Origin: Lineus longissimus | Taxonomy: Eukaryota; Nemertea; Pilidiophora; Heteronemertea; Lineidae | DNA: 64,000 nucleotides | NCBI RefSeq assembly: GCF_910592395.1 | Contig: NC_088324.1 | Span: forward strand, 9,140,953-9,204,952 | Reading direction: 5' to 3' | In this document: positions 44,838 through 57,112 of the stretch, piece after piece | Position numbering within the stretch: the stretch's first letter is position 1 | Layout of the letters: the number at the start of each line of letters is the position of its first letter | Position numbers and translations under genes: made by a program | Notes under the pieces: generated by a model | What the model was told of the DNA's origin: nothing | Seen by the model: the letters and a program-made list of their open reading frames with translations, nothing else | Database searches by the model: none

Positions 44838-47039
44838 TCATGATGCAGCACCTTCTTTGAGAACACCTGGTACTGATTTGAAAGTGTCTTCCAAAACAGA
44901 ATTCACTTCTGCGAGTCGTTTTTGGAGTGACCTGTGTTGAGCGTCTAATCTGCCTTCTGGAGATTCATCGATATCAGCTTTTACACCATTGTTTGTCTTC
45001 AATAACATTTCAGAGCCGAGTAACTTTTTTGAATCATAACTTGAAGATCTAGTGATTTGGTGATCTGCGACCTCAGGCAAGTCCCTATCTTTATTTTCTA
45101 AAGAACGTTGGGGCTCCTCATCGGAATCATACATCATTTCACTGTCACTCCCAGAATTGGAATAATTTGCTATTCCAACAGAAAACTCCTCTAAATCTCC
45201 CGTCTCAGATTCAATCGCACCTTCCATGACTGTTGCAGCCCTCGGTGTACCATTATGGACATTATCGTTTGGCCCACTATGCTCCATCACATTATCAGAC
45301 CCGCCCTCCTCAACCGCATGATCAGAAGCGTCCACCGGTTCTTTCTTAATCAACATACCCATTGTAACATGCGGCGAACTTGTCTCCCATTTAGGAGATT
45401 TGACTTTGGACTTGGCAGCACGTTTCTTGGATGCTGGTGCCTTAAAGCTTGACCATGTGTTGCGCTCCGTACCGACCGGGATAGGCCCAGATGTAATCCT
45501 CAACGGCACTGCCTCAGGATGATGCTTCTTCACATGTTTCTTAAGCTTGCTGCTCTGTTTGAAACATTTATCGCAAAGATCACATCCGTACGGCTTGGTA
45601 TCCGAATGCGTCTGTTCATGAGCGATCAAATTACTCTGCGCAGTGAAAGCTTTGTCACACAACTTGCACTTAAAAGGTTTTTCACCTGTGTGGATGCGCT
45701 CGTGTGCGATCAAATTACTTGGCGCCGAAAACACCTGACCACAATGTTTACAAGAGTAGGGTTTTTCACCAGTATGAATACGCAAGTGACTTTGAAGATG
45801 CGAGCTCCGGGCGAACACTTTTCCACAGAACTGGCACTCGTAATTCGTCTCATGCATCCGTGCATGCTTCTTTAACAAGTACCCATTAGAAAAGACGCGT
45901 TTGCATAACTCGCATTTGTGTTCTACTTTTTCACGGAAATGTAATGCCTCGTGATTCGTCAACGTGCGCTGGCAAAGCACAGATTTGTTACAGTAGCGAC
46001 AAACGAATGGTGTCTCACCCGTGTGGACCGATTCGTGACGTTTCAGGTCTGTACGTCGCTTGAACGTTTTGTGGCATATTCCACAACTGTACGGTCTTTC
46101 ACCGGTGTGCGTTCTTTCATGTGCCGTCAGGTTGGAATGTGACGAAAAAGCACGGCCACAGTACTGACAAGAGTAAGGTCTTTCTCCAGTATGAATACGG
46201 GAATGGGTAGTCAAGTGACTACTCTGCTTGAACGTCTTCTCGCAACATTCACATTTATAAGATTTTTCTCCGATGTGGATGTTTTCGTAATGTTTGACAA
46301 GATTTCCCTTCAGGGCGAAAGATTTTTCACAATAATCACACTGAAAAGGTTTTTCACCAGTGTGAATACGCAAGTGGCGATTCAAGCCCCCAACCCCTGA
46401 GAAAATTTTATCGCAGTGTTCGCATTTGTACGGTTTCAAGCCAAGGTGTTCGCGCTCGTGGCAAATCAGATCCTTCCTCGACACAAATGTTCCATCACAA
46501 TGTTTACACTTAAGTGGATTGTTTGCAAAACGCATATTACGGCGTCTGCTAGAATCCACCCCCTGTATCGTGGAGTCCGAGAGAGCCCCGCCCAAATACC
46601 GCGGCTTAAACTTGTCATCCAATGACACATTGTCCAGATCTATTTCTCCATGACTGCTACTGCTCTGTCCGGAATGCTCCAGTTCAAAACTTCCTGGGGT
46701 GTGCTCAATCATGCCAATGGAACTTGAGAGCTCCGGTGAGTCGACTGGTTCCGTCTTGATCCCATCTGCCAGCGACTCAATCTTGGCATCGTGCACATCT
46801 TGTTTTGCTTCAGAAGGATGAGCACCTTCGACGAAAATACCATCATGCTCCTTCGCCTCAGAATCTGTACCACTGTCAGAATATTGTTCATCATTGTCTG
46901 GATGATAATCTTCATCCCCATTATCACCCTTTTCAGCATCATGAGCCTCTGTTTCATACTCCTCAGGATCGATTGGTTCTTCTTTTATGAATGTGGTAGA
47001 GACAGGCTGTACGACTTGTTCTGTATCACTATCTTCCAT
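44838..47039 (-). CDS. C2H2 zinc-finger transcription factor with 12 fingers (single coding exon)
   Basis: The 733-aa protein has an acidic, low-complexity N-terminus, twelve C2H2 fingers at about residues 178-510 (CKHC, CEHC, CDYC, CECC, CQYC, CGIC, CRYC, CELC, CQFC, CKHC, CKLC, CDLC), several with TGEKP-type linkers, and a long acidic C-terminal tail. It is presumably a nuclear DNA-binding regulator. No KRAB, BTB or SCAN domain is seen, and I cannot assign orthology. Three SUMO-consensus sites of the form IKxEP(I/V)D lie outside the fingers (about residues 18, 94 and 550). Linkers around fingers 7-9 depart from TGEKP, and finger 7 begins TPFVCRYC. The poly(A) signal is at 44371-44376, minus strand. 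Confidence 0.92.
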   Translation of the reverse strand: MEDSDTEQVVQPVSTTFIKEEPIDPEEYETEAHDAEKGDNGDEDYHPDNDEQYSDSGTDSEAKEHDGIFVEGAHPSEAKQDVHDAKIESLADGIKTEPVDSPELSSSIGMIEHTPGSFELEHSGQSSSSHGEIDLDNVSLDDKFKPRYLGGALSDSTIQGVDSSRRRNMRFANNPLKCKHCDGTFVSRKDLICHEREHLGLKPYKCEHCDKIFSGVGGLNRHLRIHTGEKPFQCDYCEKSFALKGNLVKHYENIHIGEKSYKCECCEKTFKQSSHLTTHSRIHTGERPYSCQYCGRAFSSHSNLTAHERTHTGERPYSCGICHKTFKRRTDLKRHESVHTGETPFVCRYCNKSVLCQRTLTNHEALHFREKVEHKCELCKRVFSNGYLLKKHARMHETNYECQFCGKVFARSSHLQSHLRIHTGEKPYSCKHCGQVFSAPSNLIAHERIHTGEKPFKCKLCDKAFTAQSNLIAHEQTHSDTKPYGCDLCDKCFKQSSKLKKHVKKHHPEAVPLRITSGPIPVGTERNTWSSFKAPASKKRAAKSKVKSPKWETSSPHVTMGMLIKKEPVDASDHAVEEGGSDNVMEHSGPNDNVHNGTPRAATVMEGAIESETGDLEEFSVGIANYSNSGSDSEMMYDSDEEPQRSLENKDRDLPEVADHQITRSSSYDSKKLLGSEMLLKTNNGVKADIDESPEGRLDAQHRSLQKRLAEVNSVLEDTFKSVPGVLKEGAAS

Positions 47040-48563
47040 CGTGGCAGTGTTTTTTTAAATGTCAGTAAGTTATAACAGTACAGTTCACCACACGGGGTCG
47101 AGAGTGAGACGTGGCCTGGTCGTGGGTATGCTCTTTAGACAGCGTCAACTTTTTCACCACTTCGTACCTTTCAATTCAAGGGTACATACATGCATATCTG
47201 CATATATGTCAATTGTCATGAAGCTGTGTGTTCACTCCACAACAACAGACGACACACTTGTGAAATGTGCTTTGGCCGGGGCCCATCTTCACTAATTAGT
47301 AATTTTCTTCGATCGTGAAGAGAAATTACTCCTTTTCCCGCATTTCTGAGGTTACTAACAATCATCTGCCTTATGTGCATCGATTAAACATCGAAAGTAT
47401 TGCACCGAAATGTGTTTTAAATGACAAATATTCATATTTTTTTCTGAATAAAAATCGTGCAACGATACCTCGAGAAGTACCACTTTTTGACAGTCTGCTA
47501 GCGACAATAAACGCAACGGAATATTTTGTAACTATTTTCACACAGTGTGCCTCAAAAACAAGGCGTTCGGTAAACATGATCCCCATAGCGATTTGAAGCA
47601 TGTAACGTGTCAATTGGCTAATTAAAGAAATATGTAATCCTCTCATAATACTATATCGAGTCGTAGAGAATTATTGTTTTCTTTAATCAGCCAACAAACT
47701 CACACATACATCTGGATGATCTTGGTGAATATATATGCTCAAAATATCCTTTTTTGAGAACAGAGTGCAATTAATTTAATATTTAGACACAGGAAAAGAA
47801 CTGAGGCAGCAGTTTGTCATTTGCCCAGCCACATTTTGTCCAAGCCAGAGACACACTCAGAATATACAGTATATTCTGAATACTGGAAGGGCCAACATCT
47901 AAGAAAGAACTGAAGTGTTGTTCACAAGAAAGTGGAATCCTGTGAATTTTTTTGGGCCACCCCTGTACAAAAGCAAAAGCAGATGTTTTTACACAAATAT
48001 AGAAGTATTTTTTATTTTATAACTTAACGCCTACACACTTTTAGAGCGGTTTACAGGTTTATACATGAATAATCTACCTTTGTTTTTTTTTGTTTACAAC
48101 AGATTGAAAAAAAATACACAAAACTTTCCAAGACCTTGTCTTGTCAAGACAAGATTAGTTTGGTTTCATAAAACAGGAAGAAAACGTATCCTGCACCAAA
48201 AACATAGCATGATTGCAGATATGAGAGAATATAGTATACTTTTTTGTTCATTATAATACAATAAAATTGTCACACTTGAAGACACTAACTCAATATATCT
48301 ACCTTAGTAAAAAATATTTCAAAGACACTGCCAAGACAGATGTAGTAGGCCATCTGTGTGAACTGGCAACCACACACAGCATACAACCTGGTTTATAATG
48401 AACTGTGACCCATATTGAGCCTAATGACTGTAAGCCAGCGACCACAGGGTAATACAAGAAATTGCAGAACTTCTGCAACCATCAGCAAGTCATCAATATT
48501 CATAACAGCAAACGAACAGACTCCACAACTTTCAACCCCTCCTCCTAGACAGAACGGGATTTT
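47040..48563. other. Between the zinc-finger gene and GTF2B
   Basis: Contains the zinc-finger gene promoter side and the GTF2B 3' UTR, with a minus-strand AATAAA at 48011-48016. No other coding segment was recognised. Confidence 0.6.
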
Positions 48564-48906
48564 TCAGTTTGTTGGTAACTTCTCGATGGGTATGTTGAAC
48601 CGGAAATCTTCAGGGAAGAGAACCTGGGCCTTCGGGTACATCAACTTGTACGACTGACGAATGGTTACCTCTGCAACACCAGCAATCTCGCCAATGTCTG
48701 AAAGAAGAGGAAGAGAGGTTTGTGATTAGTTCTTGAACGATGCGGGCCATCGATTATTTTAAATTTTTTAAAAGATCACTCAAGACTGACCTTTTTATTG
48801 AAGGTTTTGGGTAATTATTTTATCTCACCTTTTTATGCATGTACAAAATGGTTTTATCTCTGTAAAGCGCCGCTGACAATTTATTTTTAAGCGGCACTAT
48901 ATAAAG

Positions 48907-48941
<35 letters not shown>

Positions 48942-51900
48942 TGAAGAAAAGGGCAAGGTTTGACAAATCACATTCTCTATCAGTCATGACCGTGGCAGCA
49001 GAAAACAAATGGCAAAGGATTTGGTTGTGCTATAGTCCAATAACTAATGCAGGAAATGAGATGAAACAAACTTCGAAATTGATCACAGCTGCATGTGGCA
49101 GAAATTTTGTCAGAATGATATTTTGGGCGTTATTTGAAATCAGATTCACTTCATCTTTTTTCTGTCACCTCATGCCTCACCTTTTGGCGCTTTCTTATGT
49201 TCTGATGCTTGGGACGCCATATAAATGGCAGCAGCTGCTACTGATATTGGACTCCGCCTGAAGAAGAAATGAATTTTATTTATCGCAAAGGTGAAGTAGT
49301 GCAATGTGAATGTCTAGGCCCCTGGCAAAGCAGTCACCCAGGATGTTGAGCAAGGGCACCACAAGTGAAGTGTTCAGGACATCGCCCATGCCTAAAAGTC
49401 AAATTTGTTTATCATATTGTCATGAAAATGACACCTAATGAAAGGGCAGCTCGACTTGGATTATGAGACACTTTTTACTACTGAACTTCTATATCTCTCA
49501 TGCCAGGCAATGAAGTATAGTAACGATGCTGAAAGAGTGTCAGCACCAAAACTTGTAACTCTTACCCCGACACGAGATCCAGGTCCATGGCTTTGCGTGC
49601 TATATGGGTGGCGGCCTTCTGTACAGATTGCGGTAGGTTGAGATTGGAGCAGAAACGAGACTGGAGAAAGAAGTGAGAAGAGATCAAAACATATTCAGGT
49701 ATGGGGAAAAAACCTTTCTGTAGAACTCGCATGAGCCCCTAAGGTACCCATTTATATGCCTGGGTGGAGAGAGAGACCAACCTTGTCTCACCCCAACAGT
49801 CAGTTTCAAACAAGGAACATCTTCACTGCTAGCTGAGAGTCCGAGCCACAGGCAGAGAAGGCCAAGCTTTGTTGATGGCAAATGTGCCGCTTGGCATCAA
49901 TGAGGCATGAAGCATGAGTAAATGCTGCATTGTTATAGAGATTTGTGCGGATTTCTGTCTCTTATAGACAAAATCCTGTCTCTTATAGACATAATCCAGT
50001 CTCTTATAGACATAATCCTGTCTCTTATAGACATAATCCTGTCTCTTATAGACAAAATCAACGAGTGAATCGTAAAGGAAAACGAATGAGCCGCCAACTA
50101 TCGCATAGCGGACATAATACTTACCATGAAATCGCCAGTTGTAATCAGTTCGACGCTTGTTTCCAAGGTTTTCAAAATCAGTTTGAAAACTCGGCCAATG
50201 TCTTTCTTGGAGATCTTCGATACAGCACAGATTTCTAAATGGCAAAAATGAATAACACCTTGTCAGGGGGCCATCAAAAATACTTAATATATATAGAACA
50301 GGAGTGTCATTGACATCACTTACTGGGCCAGAGAATCCTCTGGAGCAACACCCCCTTGACATGGACAGGAGAGATGACCAGCCATGAAATTTGTTTGGGC
50401 TTTGGTCAGGCCACTGAAGACTATGGTCGAATTCAGAAGGTGCCAGTGCAGCACACCAGAGCATGCGCTCCAGAACTGCTTATGCTGGTCCATCCACCCA
50501 CCCAGAAGCTATGAACTGGTGTGAATGAATCAGCACATCACATGGACCCATGTGGCCGCCTGAAATTCCCAAGACTGGGTATAACAGTCGCTGTATGAGA
50601 GCCTTACCTTTGAATGTCCTGGGGACACCTTCTTGTCTACAAGCAATGTACAAACATGCAGCAGCTATAGCCTCATTACTTCGGCCTTTCAGTGACTTAG
50701 ATTCATGGACTTGTTTGAATAATGTGTTGGCGCGATCCTGCAATGGAAAACAGGACAATGCAGCGATACTTTCTGAGGCAGAAAAAAGGAAATCTTCTAA
50801 AAATCGGGAAGGTTTCATCCCTGAATCAAAAGACAACTGTCCTCTACATCAAGGGTCAGGTTTTGAATGCAATGTTCAAAGAGGTGCTGCCTTCTTAATG
50901 CCATCTTTTCTTTTTTGCGTTATAAAGTCGGCCGCGTGGCCTGTGAATTTACAAATCCTAAGAGAAGCAAAACTCTCGATTTGCTCTTGGTTTTAAATGA
51001 TTGCTTACCGGTATCATCCGGGGTAAATTCAATCGGTCTCCCATTGTGTTAATTTCCTTGATCGCTCCAAGAAGTGTCCGGTCTGAGCTGCTCAACTGGA
51101 AACAAAAACAAAGGGATTCAGTTTACATGAAAGATTTACAAAGGAAAAACAAGTGCAGTTACAATGAAAATACTCTTGGACGTGACAGGGCTGAGAGCAA
51201 AAAAAAGACATTTGAAATGTTTTTTCTAAGACAGGAACTGCTCTCACATCTCATGAGGAGAGAAATTCTTGGTGAAACAGATGTGGACAGTGGTGTCGAT
51301 GAGGCAACAGACTTTCCTGTATCTTTCACTACAGCAGACTTTTGCCAAGTATTTTTGGTCCACATGAACCCGCAGACCACTAAGTGTACGCCTGACAAAA
51401 GAAACGTTGACATCTTATGTGAAACTCACGGTTCTTCTGTTCTTGAAATTGTTTCCAAATGCGTCAGGAGCGGTGCCCTTGTCAAACTGGATCATGGTTG
51501 AGAGATCACCACCACCTAACAAAGGGTTCTGGAAAAAGAATGAAACAAGAAAATTAACAATTTCTGGAATGAATTGAGTGGTTCTATCGCAAAATCTCAA
51601 GCGTCCCTGTGAAAGAACACTATAGCCGGGGTGGCGTAGGGTAGAGGATGAATTCTTTATGTGAAAAAAATAAAACCAATGGCTTGTAGAAATACAGCCT
51701 CGGGCAGTCAAGCCCCCACCTGCCCTTGAGTCAAAGGCAAGGCACTGCCACCTCAAAACCAGCCTAGGCAATCCAAAGAGCTGTGGTTCCAATCCAAGTC
51801 AAGGCAACTTGATTTTTCCGTACTTTTTTATAATATGAATGTCAGCCATTGCCAAATGTTATCTCTTGATGTACATTGTTCATGTTATTGAACTGAACAG

Positions 51901-53024
51901 CTGGTCCTGAAACAGGTCTTAAACAGGTTTTGATATTCACCTCTGAAGCACCAACACGACACATGTCTTTTGAATTTTTGTCGTTGCTGAATGTCCTCCA
52001 CTCTGATCCGACGTCAATGACTCTGGAAGACAAATCAAATGAGGGATTTTGTATCTAGTCAATTCCGATTTTCATTGCATGTGATTACCAGTAATAACAC
52101 AATGAAGTGGCTTAGTAGGACTGCTAAAAGCATGAATAATTTCTCTAGTGCTCACAATACGAGTTGACCAACAAATGCAATGTCTTAAAAACAAAACGTC
52201 TTCACAGAGGTCAACATGTCAATGATTGAAAGAGACTCATTTCATTGGGCCCAAGTTTGTAGCCTGTCATCCTGCATCCACCAGAGCTAAAGTCAAGAGG
52301 AGCAAGTTACGTGTACATTTTTAGCCACAATTGCAGTGCCTCTAAAGCACTCAAATTTTTAGGCCTGAAAAGATCTTTTTCACTCTGGTTTTGGGTCTTT
52401 TTACTTCATCAGACCAAGCAATCTTAACTCATTGTTTTTATTCCTTACCTATCACCGACCACAAGTCCACACTCTGAACACACCATGTCCCCTGCATGGT
52501 AGTCCTCTATCATATGCGCATCAGGATGATTACGACACCCTACTTGACCTGAACGTGACCTGCAATTAAAACAAATTCATATCATGGAACGTCTCATTTC
52601 TCTGCATGTGGACATAAAAATTGAAATACCAAATATATGGCAACACCTCATGACTTCTCTGGGTTCAAAATCGGAGTAACATTAGGCCTACATGGACGAC
52701 AGTAAGTCGAAAAGCAGGTCAAAAGGTCATGATGATGTACATCATAATGTACTGGTAGTGGTAGGTGTTGTAAAATCTAAAAATGCTGACACACACAGTC
52801 AGCAGTGTGTCATCACACAGACAATCGAGTTTTTCTATCATCATAGCATCATGCAAAAACTGTTAGTTTATCATGTTCCCGTTCACTAAATTCTGGTTCA
52901 AAGTGTTCTTTAATTATTCATCTTTCGTCTTGACAACAGTATAGATATCTTAGAGTGCATCTTTTGTCAGAATTTGAAGAAATATAAGGAGAAAATCTAC
53001 TACGTACCGGCTTGTGCTGGCCAT
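48564..53024 (-). CDS. GTF2B: GTF2B, general transcription factor IIB
   Basis: TFIIB bridges TBP-bound promoters and RNA polymerase II. Exons in gene order: 53008-53024, 52449-52559, 51941-52022, 51430-51528, 51009-51095, 50608-50737, 50125-50234, 49566-49660, 49181-49257 and 48564-48697. They total 942 nt (313 aa; human 316). The first coding exon is only 17 nt (MASTSR). The zinc ribbon has C-x2-H and C-x2-C ([19 protein letters not shown]). The B-reader/linker follows ([16 protein letters not shown]). Cyclin fold 1 contains [20 protein letters not shown], and fold 2 contains [18 protein letters not shown] and [12 protein letters not shown]. The C-terminus is [11 protein letters not shown]. 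Introns carry a SINE-like tail and a 21-bp minisatellite. Confidence 0.98.
48755..48942 (+). mobile_element. SINE/LINE 3'-end fragment with (ATT)n tail
   Basis: CTGTAAAGCGCCGCTGACAA ... AAGCGGCACTATATAAAG followed by a (TTA)n run resembles the hairpin-plus-tail 3' ends of L2/CR1-mobilised SINEs. GCCGC and GCGGC can pair. Confidence 0.5.
49955..50058. repeat. 21-bp minisatellite, 5 copies, in a GTF2B intron
   Basis: The unit CTGTCTCTTATAGACATAAT(C) occurs five times with few changes. It sits between exons 50125-50234 and 49566-49660 and is open on the minus strand only because 21 is a multiple of three. Confidence 0.92.
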
Positions 53025-53591
53025 TGTGAAGATCTGACTCAATGCAGATTTTGCTGCGAATGGAAATTTATCTTGCGCGACAAAATTAACGTGCGCGAGA
53101 ATACCAGTTTTTTTCGCTCTTCCACGAGAATTTCTGTTGGAGATACGAAAACCTTGCAGACGAATTTTGCAATAATGTGCAAAGAAGTTTAACAAAATCA
53201 TCATTTTCCTTACATCTCCTTCATCAAAAGTAAATACACTGTTAAATCCCAATACTCTTCTTGTACTCATTGTAATTAGTCGATAATGTAATACCTTAGT
53301 CTCATTATTTACACGGAAATTGTGATATAAACTTACGCATTTTTATTTATATTTTTACTACGGCGACGTACGGGGTGTTCCAAAAAGCTAGCGTTACCAA
53401 GAAATTTACACCATTGCATAGCTAAAGCCCTGGTATGCCTACCGTTCTGTTTTATGATCCTACCAAGGTTGCTTTAGTTCTGTTTATTTCATTTTTCAGG
53501 ATTTCTGACGTGATTCTGCCAGTCGTGTCTACTCTAGTCTAGTATGTCTAGGCTATACTAGTTAGTCTAGGCTAATTAGCAGCTGACAATT
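53025..53591. promoter_or_regulatory. Presumed bidirectional promoter, GTF2B / ENDOG
   Basis: 567 bp separate the divergent start codons. No TATA box stands out; short TCTAGTCTAG repeats occur at 53530-53570. Confidence 0.5.
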
Positions 53592-55562
53592 ATGTCTCGA
53601 AAGATCATCTCCCTTGTTTCAACCATTGGTCTGTCTGCCGGACTGGGAACTGTACTCGGTATCAACTATGAAAGACACAACCGAGAAAAGCATTTGAGTC
53701 ACCTGAGAGATTTATTCAACCTTCCAACAATCAAAGCAGCAGAAAAAGAGTCAGTTAAACTTCCAGCCACTCAAAACAAGACCCTCACTGTATCCAAAGA
53801 CCACGTTGACGCTAACGTCCCAAGCAATGCCACTCAAATCATGCGCTTTGGCTTCCCAGGTTACGATAGCATAAAAACAAACCATGACTATGTCCTATCT
53901 TATGATAAAAAGAATCGTGTTCCACATTGGGTTTACGAGCACTTATCAAGGACGAAAATGAACGTCCCGAAAAACTTGACTGATCGAAACCAGTCAGAAT
54001 TCCTACCCGATAGAGCAATTCATCGCTATTTCCGTGCTACTAATGAGGACTATCAAGGGAGTGGATATGACCGCGGCCATCTTGCGGCAGCGGCAAATCA
54101 CCGCTTGTCACAGGCATCATATCAGGAGACATTCTTATTGAGTAACATTGCACCGCAGGTAAAGATCAATCTAATTGAAGTTGAGAGCAGATGTTGTATG
54201 TAAAGTCCCTAATAGTGTCGGTAAGACAATGACACATTTAGTCCTGGTCCTTGCTAGCACTTGTAGGACATTGTTGTCTCCACAATGTCACATCCAGTCC
54301 TATAGGTGAGATTGTGTATCACATTCAGTCTCATTTGATATTGAGACTGTCACATCTGGTCATATTTGAGTCTGTGTCACATTCTTTCTCAGATGAGACA
54401 CTGTCACATTCAGTCATAGAAAAGTTTGTCTCGCATGACAGTGTCTGATGAGAAACTTGTATCCAGTCAAGAGTTTGTGTCATGTCCTTTCTCCGATGAG
54501 CCAGTGTCACATCCGGTCATGGTTGAGTCTGTGTTATGTCCATTGTCAGATAAGACATTGTCACAACCTGTCAAAGTTGAGTCTGTGTCACATCCATTGT
54601 CAAGTAGGACATTGTCACATCCAGTTATAGAAGAGTCTATATCATGTCCATTCTTTAGATGAGAGACTGTTCATCTAGCTCTAGATGCAGTTCCTCTTCA
54701 CTTAATGAGTCACCATTATTTAGAGGATTCAAGATGAACATTTCTATGGAATGTGATGTGCAAGACTGAAGTAGAAATGATATCTTCAACACCTGTTTTT
54801 CCTGTATTTCAGGTTGGTAATGGTTTCAATCGACATGCTTGGAATGACCTAGAGAAGATGACAAGGTCACTTGCCAGAAATTTCAAGAATGTCTATGTCT
54901 GCTCAGGACCACTCTATTTGCCCAGGTAAGAGGAGACTTTACTGAAAGGTGCCCCAGAAATGCAAAATTATGTAAATGTAAATGGAAAAGCATTGAAGTG
55001 TTGCCTGTCCCTGTTGGTGTATAGTCCCTGTATGCTTGGGGTAATCATTACGTGGGGGGGAATCATCGGTGTTACTTTTGTTTGGTTGAATGCCCAAGTT
55101 TCAGGTGGAGCAGCATCTTCCCGTAGCAGGTTTTGGAGCTCTCCCAAAATACATTCCTGTGGTGTATTTTAGGACCTATGCAAGGGATGGTGGAGCAATT
55201 ACTAATCTCACAAGACGTCCTTCTGGATTCCTTTACACATCAGCTTCAGCTTATTATTAATTTCTTCTTGTCGTCTTTTCAGGAGAGAATCAGATGGCAG
55301 AAACTACATCAGATATGAAGTGATCGGCCAAAACAACATTGCAGTACCGACACATTTCTTCAAAGTCCTGATTATGGAGACGGAGCAAAATGATCTGGAA
55401 TTGTTATCATTCATCCTGCCAAATCAATGTTTGCCAGAAAAGGTCGACTTAAATGCATTTGTTGTACCAATTGACTCTATTGAACGAGTAGCTGGGCTTG
55501 TATTTTTTAATGAGAATAATCCGCCAAGGTTTAAGAAAATTAACGGGAGGAGATTGTTCTAA
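53592..55562 (+). CDS. ENDOG: ENDOG, mitochondrial endonuclease G
   Basis: EndoG is a DNA/RNA non-specific beta-beta-alpha-Me nuclease of the mitochondrial intermembrane space, linked to apoptosis and mitochondrial DNA turnover. Exons: 53592-54158, 54813-54925 and 55283-55562, totalling 960 nt (319 aa). The N-terminus MSRKIISLVSTIGLSAGL is a plausible mitochondrial signal anchor. The catalytic core is GYDRGHLAAAANHRLS, followed by TFLLSNIAPQVG, NRHAWNDLEK, VYVCSGPLYLP and AVPTHFFKVLI. The C-terminal half has FVVPIDSIERVAGLVFF. The AAAANH form of the motif and the VPTHFFKV segment favour EndoG over EXOG. The poly(A) signal is at 56060-56065. Intron 1 contains a 54-bp repeat array. Confidence 0.96.
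54255..54672. repeat. ~54-bp minisatellite in ENDOG intron 1
   Basis: GAGTCTGTGTCACATCCATT - GTCAGATGAGACATTGTCAC - ATCCGGTCATAGTT repeats about seven times with substitutions and small indels. Short open frames over it are not coding. Confidence 0.85.
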
Positions 55563-57112
55563 GAGTTTTTTTCTCATACGCCAAGCAAGATTCAAAGGGG
55601 TTAACGGAGAAAGCGGATCAAACTAGTTGGCCTCATCGCCACCAGGGGTGCTAGAATCTTATATAATAATGCAGATTGTTGATGTGTATCTACATGCTGC
55701 CGGAGTGGAACAAAGGAAACAGCCCCTGTCACCTCGGAGGTCATGGGTTGGATTCCCAGTTGGTCATGTTATACTCATGTGATAGAAGGGGGACCGTCTT
55801 GGACAGTGTAGGCTTCCTCCAGCTTGCCCAGTTTCCTCAGACAGAAGTAGCGCAATGACACGATAAAACATTCTTCATACCAATGCAACTACATTGCATT
55901 TATAAGCTACATTTTCATACAGCAAATATTTTGTTCATTGACGAGTCGTCGAATCGTCTAGTCATTTACAATGTGTGTGATAATGTTTATGAATATTGTC
56001 TCTTTAATCCATGGTTGTTGATAATCTGCATATCGGGATTTTTGTGCGATGCTTTGAATAATAAAATGTGTTCATCAGATGTATATTCTTGATGAGTTCT
56101 TCACTTTGAAATGCATACCTGATGAGACTTTGTGCCTTGCAGAGAGATTGGAGGATATAGATTGTATATAGATAGTCTTTTGATGAGGGAGGATACATCT
56201 CGGTTGGACTGGACGACATCAAAAATATGTTACCGAGAAAATAACCCAAGACATCAAATACAAGTCCGGTACTCAAAATGGATGTTGATGAAGGACATAG
56301 GAACACAGATATAGAAAAACCATTTTATTTATCAAACAGAGTACATGTTTACAATAACTCGCCTCATTTCATGTCTCACAACGACCACAAAACTTATATC
56401 ACTAAATTCATATATATCTATTGTCATGATTGTCCTGAGAAACTATCCACAAATCCATAGAAATGTGTGCCTGCAATTTAAACCAAGAATATGGATGCGG
56501 CAGGACTAGAATACGTTAGATTCCTTAATCAAATATTATCATAATCCAATGCATAAATATGAAAATTATCACAAAAAGAGATCACTTCAGTAATTGTATA
56601 CTTGTACCATAAGTAATCTGACTTTGCATTGTCAAGTGCGTAAGTTTAATCTACATAGGTTTCACTCAGAAGTCGGTAGTTTGAAATTTGGAAAATTTCA
56701 AATTATGTGCATACATACCAAATATAAATTTCAGCAGAAAGATATACAAATTCTACAAATACCAAGTTTCAGCTTAATCGTATGCATGATACTGCATTAC
56801 AACATTACGGTATAGGGCGTTTCTATTTTCTTGGACACCAGTTATTAAGAACGGTGTACGCCTTGAACGAAATTCAAATCCATTCATTTACTGGGCTGTC
56901 TATCACAAAATTATTTCTATTTCAAACAGACTAGTACACATTTTCCGCTCCCCTTACTTACATTTTACAACAACTGGAGAGCAGCTGCACTCACACATTT
57001 AAATACAGAGATCATGATGAAATTGAGCAAGATCTTATCTGGAGTTGCTCACTAATATTTCAAAAACACCTAGGTACATGTGAGGTAAGCATCTTTCCCA
57101 AAGCAAGCTCCA
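55563..57112. other. ENDOG 3' UTR and 3' UTR of an unidentified minus-strand gene
   Basis: Plus-strand AATAAA at 56060-56065 ends ENDOG. Minus-strand AATAAA at 56324-56329 probably ends the gene whose last exon is at 57113-57278. A MITE-like sequence lies at about 56630-56862. Confidence 0.5.
56630..56862. mobile_element. MITE-like repeat, related to 63325-63555
   Basis: Shares scattered blocks with 63325-63555 (GTATGCATGATACTGCATTA, ACATTACG) and ends AACGGTGTACGCCTT, the inverse of the AAGGCGTACGCCGTT start of the other copy. Confidence 0.45.

Noticed and set aside
49829-50464. 211-residue minus-strand frame with YKRQD repeats
   Set aside because: It overlaps the true GTF2B exon 50125-50234 in a different frame; the repeats are the 21-bp minisatellite.
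54251-54662. Repetitive frames in ENDOG intron 1 as an alternative ENDOG exon
   Set aside because: They arise from a 54-bp minisatellite (a multiple of three), and the known protein joins cleanly across 54158/54813.
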